From Choanephora cucurbitarum (taxonomy: Eukaryota; Mucoromycota; Mucoromycetes; Mucorales; Choanephoraceae): a DNA stretch of 64,000 nucleotides. The stretch is from contig JAIWNI010000034.1 of NCBI GenBank assembly GCA_025331435.1, forward strand, positions 186,001 through 250,000, given 5' to 3'. The number at the start of each line of letters is the position of its first letter. The first letter of the stretch is position 1. Below the pieces are notes generated by a model. The model was not told where the DNA came from. It searched no databases and saw only the letters and a list, made by a program, of their open reading frames with translations. This document shows, one piece after another, positions 1 through 10,775 of the stretch. The position numbers and the translations under genes are program-made.

Positions 1-1435
1 TAATCTCGGTGCTCCTTTACATTCACTCGTCCCTGACTCAATAGACCACCAATCACGATACCCACATCTAGACAATAACATGAGCTATACAATAGAGAGA
101 GAGAGAGAAAAGAGCGTATTGTGTTACCTGGTAATGAATAGACTTCTTCAATCTGAAATTCAACAGGCTCTTCCAATAGTGTATCATAATCCAATCGAGT
201 AGGCTTAGGAAGACAATGAAAGAACTTTTGTAACAGAGGTATTCGAGATCCAGTCACATTAGAGACCATAAAGATAGGAATCTCAGGACCCCTTCGAGCA
301 AAATGAGAGGCACAGGTCACTAAATCACCTTCTGTCTGAACCACCACAGGCACCTTATTCATCCAAGGTGATTTCAAAATAGTCAAGAGTGAATGAAGAG
401 TGCGCCTCAGTTGATCGGGTGTAGCAATATCCGATTTGGTGATCACCACAAACACAGGCACATCAATCATGACAGCAATCGAGAGATGTTCACGTGTGAT
501 ATCAGCCACTGTACCTGCATTCCCTGCAATCACCAGACAGGCATAATCAGGCGCATAGCCCATCAGACCCGAGATGGTGGTCCGAAGGTATTTGGGGTAA
601 CCACAGGTATCTAAAAAGGTAATGATCTTACTGCTAGATTCACAGATCTGCTCCCATGTACTGACATTGGTAGTGGCATAGTTGATGAGACCACCGTCTG
701 AATCATAGCCAATGATCTCATGTGAGATAGATGAACTTCGACCTGATTCCAGTTCATGGCGATGCCGCAGTAGATTGAGACGTGCCTTGCCTCGACCGTT
801 GTCTTTGGCACCATGAGCCAAGTGACTGACCAGTGTGGATTTACCTGCACCTAATCCACCTACCAACGCAATACGGAGATCGGCAAATGGCTGAATTTGG
901 TCATCTGTGGGTCTTCGTCGGACTAGAATCTCGGCTACCTTTAGATTTGATTTTGTGTGATGATGGAGTGTGAATTCTCGCATGACTGAGATATCAGCTT
1001 CCAGGGCAGTTGCCATTGTCCTTAATGTCTCAATTGTCGTGTTCATATCTTCTGTTGTCAATCCTTTATTTGATTGTGTGAATGACTGATGTTTAGCCCT
1101 TTTTTTTTCAGTATTACCTTTCATGGAACCATCGTCTTCTATACCTATCTCATACACAGCTTCACCATTGCCTTCAGATAGTCTATTAGAAGATAGTCAA
1201 TTTGATGTAATGCATAGATATAGTTGAAATAGACCTCCATTTCATCTGAGTGATCAAATGCTCTAATCGTTCAATTGATGTATTTGTCAGTTTAAGCTAT
1301 GTATTGTTAATAGACTTGTACAATAAACAATGAACTATAGATTACTTTGTATTCTATATTGCCTTGATCATCCACTTCTGGAGGAAGATTGCCATAAGGA
1401 TAACAACGAGTCAGTAATGAAGACCCTACTACCAT
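1..1435 (-). CDS. GTPBP1/GTPBP2-like translational GTPase (partial, C-terminus beyond window)
   Basis: Exons read as 1346-1435, 1235-1296, 128-1182 and 1-67 (minus), with GT-AG introns in phase; the gene runs off the left edge. Start at 1435 is the first ATG of the exon carrying LPPEVDDQGNIEYK, which with LKL, TQMKWRLSEG and GEAVYEIGIEDDG matches the N-terminal signature of the GTPBP1/2 family. The P-loop GGLGAGKST lies near residue 160, followed by HRHELESGRSSS and GYDSDGG, also family hallmarks, and by the NKxD-type motif TKSD. These proteins are cytosolic EF-Tu/eEF1A-related GTPases linked to ribosome rescue and mRNA surveillance. Odd point: the G3 motif, normally D-x-x-G-H, reads DTCGYP, so the catalytic histidine is replaced by tyrosine. 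Family assignment is firm; orthology to GTPBP1 versus GTPBP2 is not resolved. Confidence 0.88.
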
Positions 1436-1696
1436 AATAAATAAACTAAAGAAATAAAAAATGAAAAAAAGAAAAGGCATTAAATCAAGCGAGCTGAATC
1501 ATAAATACACTGAGTTTAAATTAGTCTAAGGGCATGAATGATATAGACCGCAGTCAAGTGAGTCATCATAAGCACACTGCATTCTTAAAAAGAGTGTCTT
1601 TTTACACTGTCTAAAGAGAGAGAGAGAGTCAGGGAATGTACTAATGGGTATGGTTTTGCTTTATTGTACACGAATAAATAGATGATCCAATCAGAT

Positions 1697-2168
1697 TCAA
1701 TCGAGATCCATTGGTTCAAACATGTCATCATTGTCAGATTCAGAACTGGTTAAACTATCAGTGTCTTCATTGTCTGTGATCTCTGTTATTCTGGGCATTG
1801 AATCATGCTTTCGATATAATACAAGAGGACCTGAAGTGAAAGGGAGATAACTATCGTCTTTCATTGTCAGTTTATCTACTGGTAGCTTGTTTATGTATCA
1901 TACGTTACTCTGAGCTAGAATTGGATAGAATGAAATGAGGAATAGTATACCTTGATGAACCAGCCTTCTGTTCCATTGGAAGCCATGTACCATTCACATC
2001 TACCATATGCAGTGTATCTTTCAGTGGTAATTTAGGCTTAGGTAAGAAATCTGTTTGTGTGGATATCAGTCTTTTTTTAAAGCAATGGGATTCGAAATCA
2101 TCTGTTGAGGATCGCATGCGTTTTTTAGCATTGTATTGATTAGGTGTAAGTAAAGGTAAGACTTGCAT
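1697..2168 (-). CDS. Small acidic hypothetical protein, two exons
   Basis: Exons 1951-2168 and 1697-1850 give 123 residues. The donor is GTATAC at 1950; the acceptor TAG before 1850 is preceded by a CTGAC branch-like site about 18 nt upstream, and this is the only nearby acceptor that keeps the frame open. The N-terminal half is basic (KKRMRSS, CFKKRL). A middle segment reads TLHMVDVNGTWLPM. The C-terminus is strongly acidic and serine-rich (DNEDTDSLTSSESDNDDMF). I do not recognise a domain. The basic/acidic split could fit a small nuclear or chromatin-associated protein, but that is only a guess. It is followed on the plus side by the mobile-element island. Confidence 0.6.
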
Positions 2169-2347
2169 GATGACAGTAGATATTCCAAAAAAAAAGAAAA
2201 TGAAAGAAAAAAAAAAGCCTTGTTTTTATTTAAATAACACGTTCATCGGACTATGAATTTGCATTGTATTGTATTTTTCTGGCAATTTCTTAATACAAGC
2301 TTTCTACAAATGGCGAAAACTCAAAAACGATTGGCCTAGCTCAGAAA

Positions 2348-2846
2348 ATGATTGGCCTAATGGGAAAAATAACTTGTCCTTTGGGCTGTAAGCAAATGTT
2401 CATAAGTGCTCAGTTGATCTGGCGTGATTTACGGGAACAATGCCTAGTCTATGATTCCATGGAAGGCATTTTGACTGATATCAACGATCCAAACATTGTT
2501 CTTGAGAACATTGTTAGTAGAGGGAAGTATTTGAGTGCTAAGCGTCCCGAAAAATCTCGTGAACCAGTTTCAACAAAAAAAGCAGTCGAAGCACAAAGAG
2601 TTCAGAAAAGCCACCTCTTGTAAGAACTACAATGGTTTAACAAGAGAGGCTTTCATTGATTATATGCTTGAGCAGCCAGTGGAGCGAGGCGTTGTCAGTA
2701 GAGTTGCAAAAGACTTGAATATCAATTACTGTATGGCCTTGAGGTGGTGGCACCTTTACAATGAAACTGAGGAAGCTGCTTATATAAAGTCAGAACAACC
2801 TGTTAACAGAAACCTGCTGTTAATAAATGAGCAGACTCAGTATTGA
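2348..2846 (+). mobile_element. Helix-turn-helix transposase-like N-terminal fragment, frameshifted
   Basis: Two overlapping frames together read like one protein: the first from 2348 to 2620, the second from about 2535 to 2846. The shift falls near 2590-2620, where the first frame stops right after KSHLL. The second frame carries a helix-turn-helix-like stretch (YNGLTREAFIDYM, VVSRVAKDLNINYCMALRWW), resembling N-terminal domains of Tc1/mariner or IS630-like transposases that are multi-copy in mucoralean genomes. No DDE catalytic domain follows; the frame ends at 2846 and is succeeded by a LINE remnant. Seen: the frame change and the helix-turn-helix pattern. Inferred: origin from a DNA transposon. 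Confidence in the exact superfamily is low. Confidence 0.5.
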
Positions 2847-3079
2847 AAGCTCGCATAACTTCCCAAGTAATTTTGCGTTTCCTTTTTCCTAGGAAGAAAA
2901 ATAAACAATTGGCGTTTATAATGAGAGGGATTCCTCCTGAATTACGATATTGACACCAAGAACTTTGGTACTATCGCAAAACAGGCCATACCAGATTCTT
3001 AGCTCTTCTGCTTCAAGTGTTTTGCTTTCACACCCGTCCATTTTAGGTAAAAACACTGAATAGGGCAATATGATTAGAC

Positions 3080-3640
3080 AAGAGCTGATTTTAGGATGAT
3101 TGAACTCATCAGCAAGAAGGCCTGGAATAGATCTGCTTTCTCCTGGCTTATCTCTCCAGCCTCGCCTGCTCGCTGCCATCCTGCATCCTCCTGGGGCTTT
3201 TGCTCCTGTCACTACTCAACCATTTAATGCCTTATGGACTCAATCTGCATTCTGAGATGATTTCTCTAATCGCTCTTTTTGTGTCTCTCTGGGAGATAAC
3301 CTCCTTCAACAGGCCACCTCCGTACTTCCCTCTCGTACATGGCGCTTCTTTTTGGTCACTACCATTGATGCCTGACAGCCGCTCTAGGTGATATCGAACT
3401 ATCTATGACAAGTTCCACTGTCATGCTTCCATCGTCCAATCTTTGGCTGAGGTTGCCCCCTCCTGCTCATAACGCTATTGAAGATCGCCGCCATCTGTTA
3501 GTTGAATGCCCGGTTAAGTGGGGAACTATGATCTCTCGTGCTACGGAGGCCTGGAAGAACTCAAATAAGTTGCTCAAAGTCATGACCTACAAACGAATTG
3601 ACATGACGCAAGTGCTTTCTAAAGTTTTTAAAATATGACT
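3080..3640 (+). pseudogene. Degenerate non-LTR retrotransposon reverse-transcriptase tail (zf-RVT-like)
   Basis: No single frame is open, but pieces in different plus frames resemble the C-terminal end of LINE-type reverse transcriptases. Around 3390-3455 one frame reads YRTIYDKFHCHASIVQSL, and after a shift another frame (3460-3520) reads IEDRRHLLVECPVKW, the kind of C/H-rich zf-RVT segment that ends many fungal LINE ORF2 proteins. Upstream, 3090-3370 contains similarly broken coding-like sequence with stops and shifts. No polymerase core motif (such as YxDD) is visible. I read it as a 5'-truncated, mutated LINE copy. Function: none expected. Confidence 0.5.
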
Positions 3641-3883
3641 TGTTGCTCTCGTTTCTTTTCAGTCTTTGAACCAAATAATCCACTCTCGCTTTGTTGGTAA
3701 TTCCTTTTGTTGTGTAAAGGTAAGTGGTTTTATAACTGGAAGGTGTAAATGGGAGTAGAAATTCTATGAGAATTTGTATGGGTGCTTTTAGTTATGAAAA
3801 TAGAAGATTATGTTCAAAATACAAAAGATGGAATGTAAAGTAAGATATAAATAAAAATACAAAAAAGACCAGCTCTATTTTGT

Positions 3884-6020
3884 TTATGCAACATTGGTGG
3901 TAGTGTCTGTTGAAGACAATTGTTCAGTTACTTGCGTAGTTTGTTTGCTTGTTGAAAGCCCATACATACTCCTCAGTACGTCAAATGAAATTATAGTAAT
4001 TTCTTGTCGTTGTTCTTGTTGCTGGTGGCAATATTGTTCATAAACATGGCAGATATTGAACAAAGCCTCCAAAATTGACAGTACTCGTCAATTGTTGAAG
4101 GAAAGTTAATGACTTCAATTTCTGTCATGACGAAAGAACCAAGGTGGTGAAAACACAGGTAAAAGGACACCTCTAATCCTATTGTGTTTGTTTCGTACAC
4201 CTCAGAAACTGATATAGCTGGTATACATACCCTTGGCTTGAAAAGCTAAAACATGCTTTAGATTGTTTTGAGTCAATAAAGCAACGGAGAAGGTACCTAA
4301 ACGGTATGTATTCAGCGCAAGTTTGGAGGGGGAGCAAGAAAAAGGCTTCACCAATCAAATTTATGAAATTTCTGTCCGCAGAGACTTCAACAGCAAAATC
4401 AGGTCGGCATTTGGTTAAGGGGTGGGGAGCGGGAAAGAGCACATTGTCAAACCTGGTATAAAAAAAGTGAGCCTTGTTTACCCTTAGGGGTCATGATCAT
4501 CTGTTATTTTGAAAAGGCAGCCCCGCACGGCCTCAAGAATATTTTCTGCCTTCTTTTCTCCAACATCTTTCTTCTTCTTAGTGACCTTATTTACCCTATT
4601 CTGGATGTATTAGAGAATTGCTTTACTAACGTTTTTATGTACATCATACTTACAGCGTCATTAAGCCCTCTACAGTTCGAAAAACTGCGCCATCTTCTCT
4701 TTTAACGATCTCGGCAAGACTAGATTTCAATTTCTTTTTATCACCGTCATTATGGTAGTCCTATTATATACTAATTAGATATTGCTGGAAAGTTAGGATA
4801 ATTTAAATAATGACATACGGAAAGTAAGTCCAATATTTCTACTTTGAGAGTAGAGCTCAAGCGAGTAGGCTTGCCGAATACTTTTGTTCTGAAGTGCCTG
4901 CAGAGATCCTCCATTTTTTTTTGGCACAGAAGACACCAACAAGATCAGTATCAATGCATTTGTTCAGCTTTAAGATACCATGGATAGCACTAAAAGACTG
5001 ATGTTAGTGATAGCTAGAAAGGAAAATGGCTCAATACTTACAGCCATCTGTTCATATCGTCGCGAAAGCGACTGATGCTGTTGGAAATGAGCCATGGATT
5101 CATTGGCAAATTTGCTCATTGCCTTGCCTACATCATAGTCTTCAGAAACAAATTGGCCTTCTTTTTGCTTATAGACATTAAAGCCTTGAAACCTACATTG
5201 GCATTTAGTTATTCGTTTCTCTTCTGCAATAGACAGATAGTCAATACTTACACCTCGAGGATATTGGCATTGCCGTGGCTGCGCTTGACGGCAGAAGGCT
5301 TCTTGAATACAACCTATGCATGTTAGAATTCTAGAAACTTACAAAAGTATCCCAGACTTTCGCTGCTTGGCCTTTTTTGACCTATGAATAAGATCAAAGT
5401 AAGTTTGTAGCCATTCATGCTGAGATTTTTGCACTTACATTCTTAAATCCAAGTTTTTTTTTTGGCGTGCTGCTTGAAGAGACCAAACCAGTTACCAAAA
5501 TGGGTACTAGAATCACCTGCAACGTTATTTCGGATGTAAGCGAAATGCTGTTCAATGAAATTGGCGTAGGAGGGAACACTGTTGCTTTTGGCGCAGTTGG
5601 TAAAGTAGGTGCGGAAAATATCGTTATGTGTTGAGTTCATAGTAGATAACAGTAAGGAAGTAAAGGAAAAGCTACCAAGAGAAATACTCGATACTATGCA
5701 TTTACTGCCGGCAATTTGAAATAGATAAGCACGGCATGACTTGACAGTTTTGGCGTCAACAATGTCAACAAGGTTGTCAATCATGTCTTTTCGTGGATCT
5801 TTAATGCCTCCTCTGAAAACAAGCACGTAGCACTTCTCTTGTTATAAGATAGATTTGTTTGCAGCAAATACTAGCAAAAGTCTTGCACTGACCAATGGAT
5901 ACAGGTGTTTGAAGTCCAATAGCCTAAATAACTTTAGTTAATAATTCTCTAAGGCTACTTTTGCTCCTCTTTCTTACTTGGTATGTGAAGCTTTGGCTTT
6001 AGGGTTTCCCATTCAGACAT
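3884..6020 (-). pseudogene. Decayed multi-exon gene of an apparent multi-copy Mucorales family
   Basis: From the ATG at 6020 (MSEWETLKPKL) a chain of exon-like segments with good GTAAGT/TAG boundaries runs to 3884. Readable blocks include VLVFRGGIKDPRKDM and AKTVKSCRAYLFQIAG (5443-5826), VKKGQAAKVWDTF, VVFKKPSAVKRSHGNA, FQGFNVYKQKEGQF, then EILDLL, KKDVGEKKAENILEAVRG, RPDFAVEV plus NFINLIGEA, and a tail ending at 3884. The frame is broken at least three times: a 10-A run (plus-strand T-run 5454-5463) where 9 restore the frame, a second A-run near 4917, and one shift near 4085. The RPDFAV...GEA block is reminiscent of a PD-(D/E)xK-like core found, from memory, in repeated hypothetical proteins of these fungi. 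Function unknown; decay or homopolymer sequencing error are both possible. Confidence 0.45.
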
Positions 6021-7801
6021 TGTGAGTAAATCTTTAAAACGCGAAAGTATTGAGAAACGGAAAGAGTTCTTAAAACGACACAGAAAGAAAAAGGCATGTC
6101 ACATTGTGTGATCGATATGTGAGGTTTGAAACATAGGATGTCATCAGATTGACAGCGATTTTATGTCAGTTTCAGGGTGTTTCTTCCATGAATATGCCAT
6201 TTCCTTATGTCTGTTACAGGCCTACTCCTATTTGCTTCTTCGACTGAAACATAGGTTATGACATTGGCTTAAAGACACCTTTTGTGCTTCCTTCGGTCTT
6301 TAGATTGATAAATCTTCATAGATTCTGATCATTATACAAAGGAGCAATCAGAAAAAGTTGATAATATAGTTTCTATATCAATCTCTTACCTTTTAGATAT
6401 ATTGCGAGCTTTGCCCCACTTCTGAAAGAGGATACACCAGATACAATATCTATTAGGTATAATCATTTAGAAACTAGTATTAGCCTGAGCATTATTAATC
6501 TTGAACTTACCAAACGACCAGTAGAAACATAGTGCTCAGGTATTCTTTGGAGATACTTTTCAAGACGCAAAGTAATCACTTGCTCTCTTTGCGAAGCATA
6601 CAAGCAACAAAACTAGCTACATGCTTGACATTGCTATACATTGTCTGATATTAGTAAGAGCCATTATTTTTTCCAGCTACAGATACATACCTTGAACCTT
6701 TAATCGAGAAAGAAAAAAAAAGGAAAAGAAGAAGTTGAAAATTTTTAGATCAGTTCATTGTCATTCTGATCCACTCATCGCTCAGACCACATTTCATTAT
6801 AGTTCCAATTGTCTTCAGTAGCTAAAAAATACTTTATCGAATGCTTAGAAGTAAAGATGTTGTAGCACCTTCCTCTTTAATCTTTTATCAACATTTGTCT
6901 CCCTTTACTTTCGATTGGAGATGCTCTTTGTCGTCTTTGCTCGTTTTAGTATTTAGAGTTGTCAGTTGCCAAAATAGATCCAGAGATAGCAAGAAACATA
7001 AAATTATCTCTACTGAGGATAATATCAAGTTTAAAGATGCTGGTACCTTCTTGAAATATCATCAATAAAGAAGTTTGTTCAAGGACAGTTATTTGCCATT
7101 CAAAAGACTGAGATAAAGCGAATTGCGCTAAACTAATGCATTGACTCTCTGGTAACACTAACTTCTTTCAAAGCTCTACCTGTTTACAGCCAGAAGAAAT
7201 CCTTTTTTTTTTTAAGTTGTCTTCTCAACATGCTCATGCACTACAAAAAAATCGTTTGCAGCGCGAGATGTATACAACTTGATGAGAAAGAGTAGAGTTA
7301 ATGCCGGCATACATATTCAGCAATAAAGTTCTACTATCTCATTACTTGTTCGTTGCTTTTATTTTGAATGTTCTTTTAAGATACAAGAAGTCTACAATTT
7401 CGCCAAAATTAGTCCTTGCAGATCATGAGCAAACTTGTTTTTCGTGATGAAATGCAACAGTAGTCATTCATGTATAGAACCTTTAGTTACACAGCCACTC
7501 TTCAATTATGTTTGAAATAATTCAGCAGTTTTTTTTTCTGGACATTGATAAGCTGCAAATATAGCTCTTCAAGGTCTCTGCAAGCGATGGCTCTAAATGC
7601 CTTGTCACGACTGTACTCAGTATCGTTACAACCCATGCCAAGATGAGTTATTTCATCAATACTTTAGTTTAAGAAAAGTGTACCTTAGTGGCTTATCCTA
7701 CCACTTTCAAACTCAGAGTACACCCCTTTTCAGTGCGCCCGTTTTATGTGCCCTCCTGGCTAATCGATGGCATCCTCCTTCTGAATAAATCATCATAAAG
7801 A
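6021..7801. other. Gene-poor stretch flanking the mobile-element island
   Basis: No complete gene is supportable. On minus, near 6490-6600, one coding-like patch (EQVITLRLEKYLQRI, then PEHYVSTGRL) ends at a GTAAGT donor, and another piece (KWGKARNISKR) lies at about 6395-6430; they may be leftover exons of an element like the neighbouring pseudogene. The remainder is AT-rich with poly-A/T tracts and short chance ORFs. Confidence 0.4.
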
Positions 7802-8466
7802 ATGGTAGAGTATCTTCTCCATCCATCTAGTTTAGCATAGTCAACCTATCAATGCATGTACACTCTTTCTCTCACTTTCAGTCTTTCGTTCGATTTCCTC
7901 GCTCTATTTTCCTTATGATTGACAACATGGATTGATACACATAAAATGGATTGAACCTTAATTATCACATGTCGACATTGGATATTGACACCATGCGCAT
8001 TATTATGATCATACCTTTGGAAACGAATGAACACCATTGTCATCAGTCACTTCATATAAAGAGAGAAAGAGTTGTTACATGAGAGGATGACTTTGCATGT
8101 TTAATGAACCCCTTTATATTGACCTCTTATTATTATTTTGAAATAGACCAAGGGTACTAGTTCATTCGGTAAGCGTCACACCAAGACTCACACCTTGTGC
8201 CGCCGTTGTGGCAACCGCTCTTTCCACAAGCAAAAGAAGACTTGTGCTCAATGTGGTTACCCTGCTGCCAAGATTAGATCTTGTAAGTGACAGATTCTTT
8301 TTTTTTTTATTTCAATCCTAACACATCTCATACAGTCAACTGGTCTGAAAAGGGTAAGCGTAGAAAGACTACTGGTACTGGTCGTATGGCCCACTTGAAG
8401 GATGTTCAACGTCGTTTCAAGAATGGCTTCCGTGAAGGTACTCAAGCCAAGAAGGTTGCTGCTTAA
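7802..8466 (+). CDS. rpl37: 60S ribosomal protein L37 (eL37)
   Basis: Exons 2 and 3 (8147-8282 and 8336-8466) encode [18 protein letters not shown] and the rest of eL37, including the zinc-ribbon cysteines in [10 protein letters not shown] and [10 protein letters not shown] and the basic tail ending GTQAKKVAA. The protein is a structural component of the large ribosomal subunit. The initiator ATG must lie in a separate small exon because exon 2 begins directly with ACC after TAG. The only ATG followed by GT in the 350 bp upstream is at 7802-7804 (intron 7805-8146, donor GTAGAG), which gives an 89-residue protein of normal length. Exons 2-3 are certain; the first exon is a proposal. Convergent with the G-alpha gene 100 bp downstream. 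Confidence 0.9.
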
Positions 8467-8566
8467 ATAAACTTGTTTATTTTCTCCTTTTTTTTCTTAA
8501 GAAGCTCTTTTCTCCTTTTTGATACAATAATAAAAAGAGTTTTTTCATATACAACATAATTACATA

Positions 8567-9833
8567 TTAAAGAATACCAGAATCATTTAATTGGCTTTGA
8601 ATCAGTGTCTCCCTTATACCTTGGAATGTATGATCCATCTAGCATTAAGTGTTAACTTATACATCATTATAAGATTCATATAAGCTTACATTAGTAGTAG
8701 ATGTTGCCTGTGTTAAACTAGAAAAATAATGTTAAATAAGATAGATAGGCTTATAGGGAATTTTAGGATCTTACTGTGGATAAATCTTCAATTTAGCACG
8801 GTTCATCTGATTAAATCGCCATAGGATATATTTAGCTGCCAAATTGACCTTCTTACCCCCACCATAGTCAGGAAAGTATTTCTCTAATGGAACCTTTTTG
8901 ATCTTCTCTTTAAAGATATCCACCTTATTTAGAAATAAGATGATGGTTGTTGAAGAGAACCAGCGACTGTTGATGACTGATTCAAACAGCACCAGGCTTT
9001 CCATCATTCGATTCTGCCTTGATTCTTCCAACAAGACTTGATCATATTCAGACAGTGAGACACAAAAGACGATAGAATCCACTGATTCAAAGCAGTGAAT
9101 CCATTTCTTACGTTCACTTCGTTGTCCACCCACATCAAACATATGGATAGTGATCTTATTGATACTAAATCGAGTCTCCACTATGCCTGTTGTCTTTGAT
9201 CTTGCATGAACAACATCTTGTGTGGTTGGAATGTAATCTGACTGTGCTATTCGACCTAAATTTTCAAAAAAACTTGAAAAGGAGTTGAATAAGAAATATA
9301 AAGAGTCAATAAAAGATGAGCTTACTAGGCTGCTGAATCCATCAGATAGAAATCAGATGCATGTGTCTCTAACATGGAAGTGACGATAGCTGTAGGCCAG
9401 ACTGAAAGAACGGCATCTACAAATAATGGGTCAAGGGTATCTTCTGTAAGGCGGTAATCTATGATACGCTGTATCTCATAACCTAGTTTCTCTGATTGAA
9501 TAGGATAATCATATTGTCTTAATGCATTGGCTATTGTCTGTGCTGATTGGATGATATTCCGAAAGACAGTGATTCGCCAATTCTTTAATTCTTCTGTTGA
9601 ATAACCATTTTGATGCAAAATCTTCATTTGCTTGAAGATAGTTGATTTCCCAGATTCACCACTGCCTTTAAAATCATGCGTTAGTGTGTATAGTCAGAAT
9701 GTGTATGGTATTTACCTAACAATAACATTTTAAACTCTCTTTTCCTATTTTTATCATCTTCTTCAATTGTCTTGTCAATCTTGTAACTATTCAATTTCTC
9801 ATCTCTTTCTTCACTTGATAGACACGCACCCAT
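8567..9833 (-). CDS. Heterotrimeric G-protein alpha subunit
   Basis: Five exons (9716-9833, 9326-9665, 8775-9272, 8690-8717, 8567-8638) give 351 residues, close to the usual 353. MGAC at the start is a myristoylation/palmitoylation signature for the inner plasma membrane. P-loop GSGESGKST (residues 40-48), switch [11 protein letters not shown] with the catalytic Arg, switch [14 protein letters not shown], and G4 NKVD are intact. Unusual: the G5 guanine-binding loop, normally TCAT, reads TQAT, and the extreme C-terminus is DSGIL instead of the typical DCGLF or similar, so the receptor-contact tail has no cysteine at -4. Both lie in the last two short exons (28 and 72 nt). It probably transduces nutrient or pheromone signals; which fungal G-alpha class it belongs to is unclear. 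Confidence 0.93.
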
Positions 9834-10019
9834 CCTCTTTATTTCAAAAAGGGAAAAATATAAGAAAAAAGAGGGAAAAATAGGAGAGAAAGTTAAGTTC
9901 ATATTTATAAACAAAAATTAAGCATCACACTACAAAAAAAAAAGGAGGAGGAGGAGACCCTATTAGAATATTTCTTTTTTAAAAAAAAAGGGGTTTTCTA
10001 TCTAGTTTTACTGCTTCTC

Positions 10020-10681
10020 CTATTGTTTCTTTGTCTTTTCTAAATAATCAGCCCAACTGCCTACATAGTTTTGAAGGCTTATTGAATCAAGTTAGAAACA
10101 AATAGATCAACATGAAAACACACTTTACTTGTCATAGCCTAATTCAGAAAGATAAAGAGCAGCCTTTGTACTACGAACACCAGCTAAACAATAAAGAGTG
10201 ATACTGGCATCCTTCTGAGGTTTATCAAATCCAAATTGTTGCTTAAACTCTTCTTCTGAAAGATTCCAGGCAGTGGTAAATTGACTCTATCATCTATCTA
10301 TCAGCATCCTATTAAAAAAAACACATTTATCTTTTTAAGACTTACTAGAGGGATATTCTTAGCATTGGGAATAAGACCACCAGCTACTTCTTTAGGTTCT
10401 CTTACATCAATCAAATGTTGAGTCTATACAGATAATAGGTCAACCATCTCTTTTCCTGATCAACTATTCTCATTTACACTCTCTTGAGTCAACTGTTGAA
10501 TATCCTCAAATCCAATGACCTTAAAGGGCATGGCCTGAGTATTGTATGAACGCTGAGAACTAAAACTAGGACGCGTCAAGGAAGGCACCATGAGTCGTGT
10601 AGCATGATAACTGGGTTGTACAGTCTGAATACGTGTCATTGAAGACACCAACAAACGAGTGATTCTACGGGATGCCATCAT
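10020..10681 (-). CDS. Rhodanese-domain protein, probably mitochondrial
   Basis: Exons 10478-10681, 10346-10423, 10129-10286 and 10020-10077 encode 165 residues. The N-terminus (MMASRRITRLL, rich in Arg/Ser/Thr without acids) looks like a mitochondrial presequence. The single rhodanese domain shows LIDVREPKEVAGG, IPNAKNIPL, and the active-site loop YCLAGVRS with the sulfur-carrying cysteine, ending SWADYLEK. Single-domain rhodaneses transfer sulfane sulfur to cyanide or thiols. An in-frame ATG exists at 10786, but it lies inside the upstream gene's coding end and gives a hydrophobic leader, so 10681 (or the adjacent ATG at 10678) is preferred. Only 94 bp separate it from the primase stop codon. 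Confidence 0.85.
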
Positions 10682-10775
10682 GAAGTAAAGATAAAAAAAG
10701 GGAAAACAAACAGATGGGAAAAATAATTTCAAATCAAGGTTACACTGAAAGAAAGGAATCCGAATTTCAGGTTTT

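Noticed and set aside
4493..4705. Plus-strand hydrophobic ORF of 70 codons
   Set aside because: It lies opposite exon-like minus-strand blocks of the decayed gene (KKDVGEKKAENILEAVRG) and is best explained as their shadow.
7805..8146. Possible box C/D snoRNA in the first rpl37 intron
   Set aside because: C-box-like TGATGA occurs on the minus strand only, and no matching D box (CTGA) was found.
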